Part shown: positions 7,859 through 14,150 of the stretch, one piece after another
Numbering within the stretch: the first letter of the stretch is position 1
How the letters are laid out: the number at the start of each line of letters is the position of its first letter
Source: Bog-159 sp049516155
GTDB taxonomy: Bacteria; Acidobacteriota; Terriglobia; Bryobacterales; Bryobacteraceae
Assembly (NCBI GenBank): GCA_049516155.1
Contig: JBEKTJ010000127.1
Coordinates: 1-19,316 of the forward strand
Length of the DNA: 19,316 bases
Direction of reading: 5' to 3'
Position numbers and translations under genes: made by a program
Notes under the pieces: generated by a model
Seen by the model: the letters and a program-made list of their open reading frames with translations, nothing else
The model's database searches: none
Told to the model about the DNA's origin: nothing

Positions 7859-8560
7859 CTAAGCCATGGTCGTCAGCTTGTCGATGTCAAGTATCACTAT
7901 CCATCCCTTATTGCGCCTTATTACTGAATCCGACTCCAGTTTTCCCAGCATACGGCTGAGATACCAGGGTGTTACAGCCAGCATCTGAGCAATTTCCCAC
8001 GACCGCAGCGGAAATTGAACCCTATGGGTTTTCGTTCCCGCAACATCCGATACCGGAATGCAGTCAATCAGGGCGGCAGCCAAACGGGATTCCGCGGAAT
8101 CTCCGCCAAGCCGTCCGCACTGCTCTAATGAATTAATATATAGTTTGCTGACCGCGACATACCGAAGCGCGCAAAGATCCCGGTCGACCCGTATGGCCTC
8201 CCGATAATGACAAACCGCGATGGCGCGTACGGTGCACTCCGTGATGGCGGTAGCACTGGCTACATGGCGCGTTCCGGCCACTGCCTGCTCGGCGCCTAAA
8301 ATCGATCCCGAACCATGAACACCAAGAATCGTTTCCCTTCCGCCGAGTCCAACGCGTGTCAACTTTATGGTCCCATCGGTCACGTAGAACACTTCACTGG
8401 GAAGAGAATCCTGGACGATAGGGCAGGCGCCTGGTTGCAGTTTCACAACCCTGGCTCTATGAAACATGCACAGCAACGGATCGATTGGCGCTGGTTCGGT
8501 TGGCGGTGCGTGCCACTGTAACCGGGGGTTGCCGGCTCGAATGTCATCGCAATCGTTCAT
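7859..8560 (-). CDS. Crp/Fnr-family transcription regulator
   Basis: The 233-residue protein has a cyclic-nucleotide-binding-type beta-roll at about 28-115 (LQPGACPIVQDSLPSEVFYV, DGTIKLTRVG, GSILGAEQAV), a long dimer helix at about 120-150, and a winged helix-turn-helix at about 185-225 (SWEIAQMLAVTPWYLSRML). The roll lacks the canonical R-x-x-S-A cAMP contacts, and there is no Fnr-type cysteine cluster, so its signal is unknown. The start codon ATG 8560 has no ribosome-binding site; a good promoter ends six bases upstream, suggesting leaderless mRNA. It lies on the same strand as the mini-protein operon (354 bases downstream of it) and directly upstream of the ADOP permease. It is the obvious candidate regulator of the locus, though direct control of the mini-proteins is inference. 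Confidence 0.9.
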   Translation of the reverse strand: MNDCDDIRAGNPRLQWHAPPTEPAPIDPLLCMFHRARVVKLQPGACPIVQDSLPSEVFYVTDGTIKLTRVGLGGRETILGVHGSGSILGAEQAVAGTRHVASATAITECTVRAIAVCHYREAIRVDRDLCALRYVAVSKLYINSLEQCGRLGGDSAESRLAAALIDCIPVSDVAGTKTHRVQFPLRSWEIAQMLAVTPWYLSRMLGKLESDSVIRRNKGWIVILDIDKLTTMA

Positions 8561-8914
8561 GGCTAATGGTAGTTCGCGAAATAGCAGATGTCAACCTATT
8601 TATTCATGAGTGCCGGCCGATTCTTTAGTAGCTGGCCAATGTAAGAAAGCAATGGTGTTAGCAGCCGTAGAAGAATTGCGATTTCGCTAACTATCTCTCG
8701 GCCAAGCCTTAGAAGCGGTCCTCTATCGCAACGATTCGCGCTCAAATCTAGGGAATATATCGCTAAGTTGTGTGAGTTAGCTCGCGATATCGGCGAAAGC
8801 CGGCCACATTTAAAATACGCGCCGCCGAGGCACAGCACTTGTGCGGAGGGAGGTGGCTTGTGAAAGAACCACCTCTTGCCGAAGCCGTCCGCCGCGCCGG
8901 ATACTTCCGTCAGC
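8561..8914. other. 354-base intergenic region between mini-protein gene and regulator gene
   Basis: Apart from the promoter at 8566-8594, I see no convincing gene. Open frames here lack sensible starts or similarity. An imperfect hairpin (GAGGTGG at 8850-8856, CCACCTC at 8869-8875, 12-base loop) lies 40 bases beyond the stop of the last mini-protein gene and could help end that operon, but no U-run follows it. The stretch around 8600-8810 is visibly richer in A+T than the flanking genes. Confidence 0.5.
8566..8594 (-). promoter_or_regulatory. Probable sigma-70-type promoter of the Crp/Fnr-type gene, leaderless
   Basis: On the minus strand a perfect -35 box TTGACA (8594-8589) is separated by 17 bases from TACCAT (8571-8566). 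Transcription would begin about six bases further on, at or next to the A of the ATG at 8560. There is no Shine-Dalgarno sequence in between, so the message should be leaderless. Confidence 0.55.
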
Positions 8915-9127
8915 TTATGGAACTCCGCACACTCCCTTCATGTTGCCGCCGCCGCCCGACTTCGTGCAGTCCGTCGCGCATATGGCCCCGGCGTTGCACT
9001 CGCTGCTCGCCGAACACGAACAGACGGGCACGAGCGCCCTCACCGGCAAGACCGCTAGCGAGCTCACCGAATAGATGAGGCCCGCGAACGCAAGAGAATA
9101 GACAACTGTTGTTAATCGTTTCGACAT
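8915..9127 (-). CDS. Secreted six-cysteine mini-protein 1
   Basis: A 70-residue precursor with ribosome-binding site AAGGATT before ATG 9127. The signal peptide (MSKRLTTVVYSLAFAGLIYS...LPVRA) ends in V-R-A after residue 31, a signal peptidase I site, leaving a mature chain of about 39 residues. Mature cysteines are at 36, 38, 44, 50, 54 and 67, giving C-x-C-x5-C-x5-C-x3-C-x12-C. The loop before the last Cys is glycine-rich (SGGGGNMKG). Six cysteines in 39 residues imply up to three disulfides. It shares the leader pattern A[FI]AGLxYS and the mature start [IL]xPVCxC with mini-protein 2, only 23 bases upstream, so the pair looks like a tandem duplication. No known family was recognised; the layout is reminiscent of, but not the same as, the Cys-rich NVEALA peptides of Bacteroidetes. 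Confidence 0.82.
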   Translation of the reverse strand: MSKRLTTVVYSLAFAGLIYSVSSLAVLPVRALVPVCSCSASSECNAGAICATDCTKSGGGGNMKGVCGVP

Positions 9128-9150
9128 TGTAATCCTTTCTCACATTTGAT

Positions 9151-9360
9151 TTATAGTACTGTTGCGCAATATCCCTTCCCGCCGCCGTTCTCGCAGAGAA
9201 CGCATATAGTCGCTCCGGATCCGTGGCAGTCCAGGCTACCCGAACAATCGCAAACAGGCTGAATAGCCTTAGCCGGAGCGCCGGTGACCAGCGAATGCGC
9301 GGAATATGCAAGGCCCGCGATCGCAAACACGCACAAACTGTGACGTAGCCGCTTGATCAT
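9151..9360 (-). CDS. Secreted six-cysteine mini-protein 2
   Basis: A 69-residue precursor behind a strong AAAAGGAGA ribosome-binding site and ATG 9360. The leader MIKRLRHSLCVFAIAGLAYS... ends P-A-K-A after residue 32. The mature chain of about 37 residues has cysteines at 37, 39, 45, 53, 56 and 65 (C-x-C-x5-C-x7-C-x2-C-x8-C). The mature start IQPVCDC closely matches mini-protein 3 (IEPYCDC). A further Cys at 10 lies in the leader and would be removed. The gene is 70 bases after the thioredoxin-fold gene and 23 before mini-protein 1, on the same strand. Cytotoxic, signalling or adhesive roles are all possible; nothing in the sequence decides. Confidence 0.83.
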   Translation of the reverse strand: MIKRLRHSLCVFAIAGLAYSAHSLVTGAPAKAIQPVCDCSGSLDCHGSGATICVLCENGGGKGYCATVL

Positions 9361-9430
9361 GTTTCAGTGTCTCCTTTTAGTTCTGCATGCCGGCATTAAC
9401 GCTAGCTTACCGGTAATATCGTACTCAAGA

Positions 9431-10009
9431 TCAGGAGCCGGTCTGCACCGCTCCTGGAAGCCGAACGTTAAAATATTTCTCAATGTCGGTCAGGGTTGCG
9501 CCCGAGTAAGCGCCTTCCCAATTCTTGACGACCTTGCCGTCAGAACTCACAACCATCGTCTGGGGAGTGCCGTGAAGCTTTAGCAGGCGTCGAATATCCG
9601 TCGCGTCGTCGGTGATCACCGGAACGGATAAATTCGTTTGTGCGCGGTATTCATTTAGGTTAAGAATTACAGCCGTGTAGGCGAGCACATTGTATTTCAA
9701 CTGCACCGCACTTGCCAGTGCGTTGAAGTTCGCCGCATTCCGCTTGCACCACGGGCAATGGGGGTCGAAATAATAAACTATGGTTGGCCTGGCGCCATTT
9801 GCAAACCGGACGTCGACGAGCGATCCGGCGGCGCTTCTGCCGCGAATATCGGGCACGCTATCTCCGGACACTAGGCTTTTCGAATTCAGCGCATCGATCC
9901 TTGCCGTGTTAAGCCTGTGGGCGAGCGCTACGTTTATCAAAAGCGAGCATGCCAATAGCCAGGGCAGCGGTCCGCCGATTTTGTGAAAGCCGTTTAGGAT
10001 TGTGCGCAT
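9431..10009 (-). CDS. Membrane-anchored thioredoxin-fold protein with CPWC active site (TlpA/ResA-like)
   Basis: From ATG 10009 the protein has 192 residues; GGAG sits seven bases upstream. The alternative ATG at 10033 overlaps the previous stop (ATGA) but has a weaker site. A single N-terminal helix (PLPWLLACSLLINVALAH, about 14-31) anchors it with the rest outside. The thioredoxin domain has FDPHC85-P-W-C88KRN and the cis-proline loop GTP149QTMVV, so redox activity is expected. The CPWC dipeptide is not the CGPC of cytoplasmic thioredoxin. TlpA/ResA-like proteins reduce or exchange extracytoplasmic disulfides. Because it sits between genes for six-Cys exported mini-proteins, I infer that these are its substrates, as oxidase, isomerase or reductase. 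The N-terminal Cys21 lies in the helix. Fold assignment is firm, substrate is inference. Confidence 0.85.
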   Translation of the reverse strand: MRTILNGFHKIGGPLPWLLACSLLINVALAHRLNTARIDALNSKSLVSGDSVPDIRGRSAAGSLVDVRFANGARPTIVYYFDPHCPWCKRNAANFNALASAVQLKYNVLAYTAVILNLNEYRAQTNLSVPVITDDATDIRRLLKLHGTPQTMVVSSDGKVVKNWEGAYSGATLTDIEKYFNVRLPGAVQTGS

Positions 10010-10029
10010 CGTTGTACTCCGTTTGATTC

Positions 10030-11547
10030 TCATCTGGTAGTTGTAGCAGTGCCAAGCATCGCGTAAACGCGCAGGACCGGGCTTGGCGATGTCGATAGGG
10101 CGTCACGAATGGTCTCTTGGGCTCCGGGATCTCCACCCGCATCAAGGACGAAAAGTATGTGTTGCAACCAGTCTCCGGGGGGCTCGCCCAAGGCCGGCGC
10201 GCTGGCCAGGTCCTCCGCAAGCTGCTTGACGAGTTCCGCCTGGAGTTGCCCCTTCGGCGTCAAGGCCGCCAGTTCCGTTAGAAGATCAAGCCGGCAATGG
10301 AAGTAGGTTGCTTGATTCCGCCAATCAGGAGGGCTCCAGAGACGAATTGTTTCGAAGAGTGCTTGGGCGGCGGCTTGCCACTCGACAGATCTACGCTCGA
10401 ACGGGGTGTATCGAATCGGCCCTACACGAAATATCAGCTGCCTCAGACGATTGAGCGCGGACTTGACCGGTTCGAAGAGAAATTCAGAGCGGGCGGCGCG
10501 CCCCGGCACCAAAATCGTCTGACTCGGGACTGGAACGCTTGCCGGGAGTTGGACGCCGGGCTGGGCCTTGAGGGTCCTGATAAGGTCGGCATCCGCCTCC
10601 TGGTGCACCCTGCTGGATATGTCGTCCGAGCAACGCGCTTCCGCTAGATGGTGGCGAACGAACGCAACTAAGACCTGCTCAAATTCTGTGTCCGAAAGCT
10701 TGCAGCGCTGGCAGAAAACTGTTACGTCGTTGAGCGCATCGCCGAGAGCATGGTAGCGGCTGGCTGCTGAGAATTCGCGGTCGCCGTCGTCGACGGCGGC
10801 GAGCTGCCGCGTGAGCGCGGCGAGGCTGTGCCGAAGATAGTCGCAACTGACGGCTGCGTGAGATAAGAAGTACGTCGTCGGCCGGATCTGCATACTGGAC
10901 GTCACGCGTGCGGTGAGATCGAGGTATGACCGATGGCCGGCAGATCCGCTACGCGTAAGTAACGCCGCTGTGTCGAAGTATATGCCAGGGTCGTCAACCC
11001 CGTCGGCTTCGCAGGCGGCGTGTCGAATCTCGGGAAGACGGATCGTGCCGAACAGGCGGCGGGCCAACTGCGAGTCTATTTTCGCCAGCTGGGAAAGGGC
11101 CCGGCACTGGAGTGAAAGCCTGTCTACGCCAAGCCCGTCCGCCGCTTGGTGAAAGAAACCTTGTGTGTCGTCCACCAGACCGCCGGTGTTTTCGCTGCGC
11201 AGGCGAACCAGCCAGGTCGCGTGCGCGGCATCGTGAAATGCGGACTCAAGGAGGGATCTTTCGGCCTCAGCGCTGCCGATTCGGCCTGAATCGACCATTC
11301 GAATATACGCGTCCGCCCTGAGCTCCGGGGGCGCCGGCGACGCAAGCGCACGGAATCGAGCTACATCTGCGGGAGTCCAGCACCCCGTGAAAGAGAAGGC
11401 CGTGGAAAGCGGGACTACGCACCATGGCCGGCTCCGATGGCGCCTCTGAAGCACAGCGCCACCTAGGACGGCCGACGCGCAGAGCGTACAAGTCACCCAC
11501 CAATTTGTGAAAGCGCGCTGGCGCGCGAGAAATCCTTTCAATGGCAT
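10030..11547 (-). CDS. 505-residue membrane-anchored protein of unknown function in the mini-protein operon
   Basis: ATG 11547 is chosen because GGAG lies seven bases upstream; an open frame extends six codons further without a good start. A single hydrophobic helix near residues 15-33 (WWVTCTLCASAVLGGAVL) suggests a membrane anchor with a large exported domain. The rest is helix-rich, with many Leu/Ala/Arg, several Cys (for example FCQRCKLSD and EARCSDD) and no motif that I recognise: no Walker box, no protease triad, no HKD. Repeated 30-40 residue helical units could be HEAT- or TPR-like, but no repeat is clear. Its stop overlaps the thioredoxin-fold gene (ATGA), and mini-protein 3 ends 57 bases upstream, so it is surely in the same transcript. 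Reasonable guesses are a scaffold, maturation or export factor, or an immunity protein. Confidence 0.8.
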   Translation of the reverse strand: MPLKGFLARQRAFTNWWVTCTLCASAVLGGAVLQRRHRSRPWCVVPLSTAFSFTGCWTPADVARFRALASPAPPELRADAYIRMVDSGRIGSAEAERSLLESAFHDAAHATWLVRLRSENTGGLVDDTQGFFHQAADGLGVDRLSLQCRALSQLAKIDSQLARRLFGTIRLPEIRHAACEADGVDDPGIYFDTAALLTRSGSAGHRSYLDLTARVTSSMQIRPTTYFLSHAAVSCDYLRHSLAALTRQLAAVDDGDREFSAASRYHALGDALNDVTVFCQRCKLSDTEFEQVLVAFVRHHLAEARCSDDISSRVHQEADADLIRTLKAQPGVQLPASVPVPSQTILVPGRAARSEFLFEPVKSALNRLRQLIFRVGPIRYTPFERRSVEWQAAAQALFETIRLWSPPDWRNQATYFHCRLDLLTELAALTPKGQLQAELVKQLAEDLASAPALGEPPGDWLQHILFVLDAGGDPGAQETIRDALSTSPSPVLRVYAMLGTATTTR

Positions 11548-11604
11548 TTGCGATCTCCGAATCAATCCGTTGAATCCCGGATCCGAAGTGTGCGCGTAGG
11601 GCGG

Positions 11605-11814
11605 TTATGGAATGGCGCAAATGCCGGTATACTGGCCCCAGCCCTTGCAGTCCACCGCGCAACCGGCGCCCGCTCCGCACTCGCCGCTCTTGGTGCAATC
11701 GCAATATGGTTCGATGGCTTTGGCGGGGGTTGGGTTTACCATCATGAACGCGGAATAGGTAAAGGATGCAAATGCGAGTAAACACAGCGCTCGTGTTATG
11801 GAAAGCTTCGTCAT
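11605..11814 (-). CDS. Secreted six-cysteine mini-protein 3, first gene of the operon
   Basis: A 69-residue precursor starting at ATG 11814 behind the ribosome-binding site GAGGAGA. Further upstream in-frame codons exist to 11949 but run through the promoter region. The leader MTKLSITRALCLLAFASFTY... ends P-A-K-A after residue 33. The mature part of about 36 residues (starting IEPYCDCTKSGEC) has cysteines at 38, 40, 46, 52, 56 and 66, that is C-x-C-x5-C-x5-C-x3-C-x9-C. It leads the five-gene minus-strand run and faces mini-protein 4 across the inverted-repeat promoter region. Being first, it is likely the most strongly expressed member. Confidence 0.84.
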   Translation of the reverse strand: MTKLSITRALCLLAFASFTYSAFMMVNPTPAKAIEPYCDCTKSGECGAGAGCAVDCKGWGQYTGICAIP

Positions 11815-11867
11815 AGTGATATTTCTCCTCGTCGTAAAGTTCGTCCTGCCTCGCAGGCTACGGACAA

Positions 11868-11979
11868 CGATACTGCAACAATGCAACGGCTGTCGTTGCC
11901 CTATGTCAACGTGCGAGACCGGGAAGCTGCGGGGATTGTCATAGGGCAACGCTTGATGCCGGGGTTCCTGCTAGTATCG
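11868..11979. promoter_or_regulatory. Symmetric divergent promoter region with 12-bp inverted repeat
   Basis: CGTTGCCCTATG (11894-11905) and CATAGGGCAACG (11940-11951) are perfect inverted copies with 34 bases between. Their centre (11922.5) is 108.5 bases from the start of mini-protein 3 and 109.5 from the start of mini-protein 4. Read outward, each arm is followed after 19 bases (minus strand) or 21 bases (plus strand) by the same heptamer AGTATCG (complement of 11868-11874; 11973-11979). The pattern fits paired binding sites of one regulator, or two copies of one promoter whose -35 element is in the arm and -10 element in the heptamer. TTGATG (11953-11958) with TATCGA (11975-11980), spacing 16, is another reading on the plus strand. 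Confidence 0.6.
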
Positions 11980-12031
11980 ACTCACTTCGCCGCGTGGCGA
12001 GGTAATTTATGAACAAAAGGATGACTTCAAT

Positions 12032-12238
12032 ATGGTTCTCAAACTTAAGCGGTGCCTGTACGGCGCTGCGCTGCTGGTGATCGGATACGGAGGTTACGCC
12101 GCCGTTGGTCCATCAAACGCCCAGGCGATAAGAGTGGTGTGCAATTGTAAGACTGTGGGAGATTGTTCTCAGCCAGGCGCTTCCTGCGATATGAACTGCG
12201 TGGGCACCGGCGGAAAGACCGGAGTGTGCTCAGGCTGA
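12032..12238 (+). CDS. Secreted six-cysteine mini-protein 4, divergent member
   Basis: A 68-residue precursor with AAAGGATGA upstream of ATG 12032. The leader (MVLKLKRCLYGAALLVIGYG...) ends N-A-Q-A after residue 32; the mature chain of about 36 residues has cysteines at 37, 39, 45, 52, 56 and 66 (C-x-C-x5-C-x6-C-x3-C-x9-C). Apart from the cysteines, the T-G-x-C end and the [IL]xxx-CxC start, it differs most from the other three. It is transcribed away from the five-gene run but shares its mirror-like promoter region, so co-regulation is likely. A GC-rich hairpin lies 55 bases after its stop. Confidence 0.8.
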   Translation: MVLKLKRCLYGAALLVIGYGGYAAVGPSNAQAIRVVCNCKTVGDCSQPGASCDMNCVGTGGKTGVCSG

Positions 12239-12292
12239 CGAGACGTCGTGGAAGCCGCTCGACGAGCGCCGAGATTCCTGCAAAGTGAGGTT

Positions 12293-12313
12293 GCGGCACG
12301 CACGGCGTGCCGC
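12293..12313. terminator. Hairpin between convergent mini-protein 4 and ABC permease genes
   Basis: GCGGCACGC and GCGTGCCGC make a perfect 9-bp stem around the loop ACG. The last base of the stem is the first base of the permease stop codon. It is well placed to end transcription from both sides, but there is no U-tract. Its build is like the palindromes at 5386-5405 and 14094-14130, so it may equally be a REP-type repeat. Confidence 0.5.
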
Positions 12314-13161
12314 TACTCGCTATAACTTACTTCCAGCTTGCGGGTTTTGACGGCGGCGTAAGCCAGGACCAGAGCGGATACCAACAGCAGGCCCGGAATA
12401 GCCAGCCAGGCGGGCGTCGGCTCAGTCATGGTCGCGAGAAAGGCCAGTGGTCCGTCGGTAGGGACCTCGCCGATCGGACAAAGCGACTTCAAGTAGAAGA
12501 TGATACTGAATTTCTTCAGGAGCGAGGGCAGGAAGGGATTCAAGTTTTCCCAGATAAACACCACCGCCGCCGGGATCATGGGGTTGCGAAACAATACGCC
12601 AGTGAGCAGAAACACCGAGCCATAACCCACGCACGCCAGCGCGGCAGTGAGCGCGTACCAGCCTAACTGCGCCAGGCCGGGGCCGTGGAACAGATACTGC
12701 TGGAAGACCGGACCCCAATGCGCGGACATGAATAGAAAGCTGAGCACCACGCTGCCCACGAAGTAAGTGACGGCTGCTATTAGTCCGGCGAGGTACTTAC
12801 CCACCGCCAGCACTTCGCGGCGCACCGGCGACATGAAGTAATAGTGCAGCGTGCGCTCCAGCACCTCGGCGCGGAACAGATTCGAGAAGATGCCAAGGCA
12901 GCCGAAGAAGATCCCCAGGCGCAGGAAATAGATCTGGAAAGTGCCGGCGAAGATCATGTTGTCGTCGCCCATAGTGTGGCCCCCTCTGCCGCCGCTGAAC
13001 AGCGAATGCAGACCGGTGATGGCAACCGGCCCCAGCGTGAGGATGTAGATCCACCAGGCGCGCTTCGAGAACAGGCTCTTCTTCAATTCCAGGCGCAGGA
13101 TGGCGGCCACCTGGCGGCGCCAGAGCATCCAGGGCTGCGTGGCGATTTGGCTCCAGTTCAT
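12313..13161 (-). CDS. ABC-2-type transporter permease, last gene of the sigma-factor operon
   Basis: A 282-residue membrane protein with about six helices, for example AWWIYILTLGPVAITGLHSL, LGIFFGCLGIFSNLF, YLAGLIAAVTYFVGSVVLSF and LAIPGLLLVSALVLAYAAV. The segment RAEVLERTLHYYFMSPVRRE is the ABC-2 coupling region after the second helix. Start ATG 13161 has GAGGGAGG upstream and overlaps the stop of the preceding ATPase by four bases (ATGA), which implies coupled translation and a complex with that ATPase. The substrate is unknown. It ends next to a hairpin facing mini-protein 4. Confidence 0.85.
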   Translation of the reverse strand: MNWSQIATQPWMLWRRQVAAILRLELKKSLFSKRAWWIYILTLGPVAITGLHSLFSGGRGGHTMGDDNMIFAGTFQIYFLRLGIFFGCLGIFSNLFRAEVLERTLHYYFMSPVRREVLAVGKYLAGLIAAVTYFVGSVVLSFLFMSAHWGPVFQQYLFHGPGLAQLGWYALTAALACVGYGSVFLLTGVLFRNPMIPAAVVFIWENLNPFLPSLLKKFSIIFYLKSLCPIGEVPTDGPLAFLATMTEPTPAWLAIPGLLLVSALVLAYAAVKTRKLEVSYSE

Positions 13162-14150
13162 GTGGTCCCTCCCTCGGCGCCGATCAAGTATTGATACACG
13201 GAATTCACGTCGTCGTCGGCAGGCGCGACGGCTTCCACTTCCAAGCCGTTATCCAGCACGATACGGTTCAGCAGCAGATACAGGTTGTCGGCGTCACGCG
13301 TGCGGACGAGCAATCCGCGGCCATCGTCGTTGACTTTGGCTTCTACGACATTGTCCTGCTCGAAGAGGCGCGAAGCCAACAGGCCGGGCTTATCGCAACG
13401 GACCAGGATCTGCATAGGCTGATCCTTCACCTCGCTGCGCACGCCTTGGATCTGGCCTTCGGCGACCACGTAGCCGTGGCTGAGCAGGATCACCTGATCG
13501 GAGATGCGATCGACTTCGTGCAGGATGTGGCTCGATACGATGACGTGGCGGCCTTCCTCGCCGAACTGTTTGAACAGCGCAATGGTCTCGTTGCGGGCCA
13601 TGGGATCGAGGCCGTTTAGAGGCTCGTCGAGCACCAGCACGGTGGGGCGGTGCGCGATGGCTTGCGCGAGTTTGATGCGCTGTCGCATGCCTTTGCTATA
13701 AGCTTCAACTGGGCGGTCGGCGGCTTCCGTCATGGAGACGCGCTGCAATGCTTCGTCGGTCAGCTTCGCGGCTTCGGACGGGATCATGCCGTGCACCAAT
13801 AGAAACGAATAGATGAACTGGTAGCCGGTCAGGCCTTTGGGGAACGCGTCGAACTGCGTGCAGTATCCCATTTTGCGGAACAGTTCTTCGGGGCGCGTGG
13901 GCGGGATGCCGAGGACGTTGATTTTGCCACGCGAAGGCCGGATCAGACCAGCCATCAGGTTCATGAGCGTGGTCTTGCCGGAGCCGTTGGGGCCTACCAG
14001 GCTGGTGATGCCGGGCTGGATGGCGAGGTTCACGCGATTGACGCCCAGCACTTCGCCGTAGAAGCGGGAGACGTTGTCGAACGTGATGCGGGGGCGGGTC
14101 TGGAGACCCGCCGCAGGCGTGGACGCCTGCCCCACAGGGAATTCGCTCAT
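13158..14150 (-). CDS. ABC transporter ATPase with repeat-derived N-terminus
   Basis: The 330-residue protein has all nucleotide-binding motifs: Walker A GPNGSGKTT (53-61), Q-loop Q99, signature YSKGMRQ (151-157), Walker B VLVLDEP (171-177) and switch His208. A C-terminal domain of about 100 residues follows. ATG 14150 is selected because GAGGTGG lies upstream and it overlaps the permease stop (ATGA); a longer open frame to 14234 lies inside that permease gene. Residues about 6-20 (VGQASTPAAGLQTRP) are encoded by a double-hairpin repeat, and the true domain begins at about residue 21 (RITFDNVSRFYG). It energises the permease ending at 12313. This is the DrrA/CcmA-like branch of exporters or envelope transporters; no specific substrate is indicated. 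Confidence 0.9.
   Translation of the reverse strand: MSEFPVGQASTPAAGLQTRPRITFDNVSRFYGEVLGVNRVNLAIQPGITSLVGPNGSGKTTLMNLMAGLIRPSRGKINVLGIPPTRPEELFRKMGYCTQFDAFPKGLTGYQFIYSFLLVHGMIPSEAAKLTDEALQRVSMTEAADRPVEAYSKGMRQRIKLAQAIAHRPTVLVLDEPLNGLDPMARNETIALFKQFGEEGRHVIVSSHILHEVDRISDQVILLSHGYVVAEGQIQGVRSEVKDQPMQILVRCDKPGLLASRLFEQDNVVEAKVNDDGRGLLVRTRDADNLYLLLNRIVLDNGLEVEAVAPADDDVNSVYQYLIGAEGGTT
14094..14130. repeat. Tandem double-hairpin palindromic repeat inside the ATPase N-terminus
   Basis: Two perfect 8-bp stems lie side by side: GCGGGTCT-GG-AGACCCGC (14094-14111) and GCAGGCGT-GG-ACGCCTGC (14113-14130), followed by CCCCAC. This is the form of a mobile intergenic palindrome (REP/BIME-like). Here it is in frame in a gene and is read as GQASTPAAGLQTR. 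I recall the same sequence type between genes in Solibacter-like genomes. Confidence 0.75.

Noticed and set aside
8018..8031. AACCCTATGGGTTT palindrome inside the Crp/Fnr-type gene as a possible operator
   Set aside because: It shares only CCCTATG with the inverted repeat near 11900 and is within coding sequence; likely chance.
8596..8838. Minus-strand open frame of 80 codons upstream of the Crp/Fnr-type gene
   Set aside because: Its start is a GTG without a ribosome-binding site, it has no signal peptide or six-Cys pattern, and its end runs into the regulator's promoter region.
8863..9078. Plus-strand frame starting VKEPPLAEAVRRAGYFRQ after a GGAGG
   Set aside because: There is a good-looking ribosome-binding site, but the frame becomes Arg/Pro/Ser-rich antisense of mini-protein 1 and shows no family likeness.
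8915..9360. Mini-proteins as RiPP precursors or lipoproteins
   Set aside because: The leaders are ordinary signal peptides with A-x-A ends and no lipobox before the first mature Cys, and no cyclodehydratase, lanthionine synthetase or radical SAM gene is present in the window.
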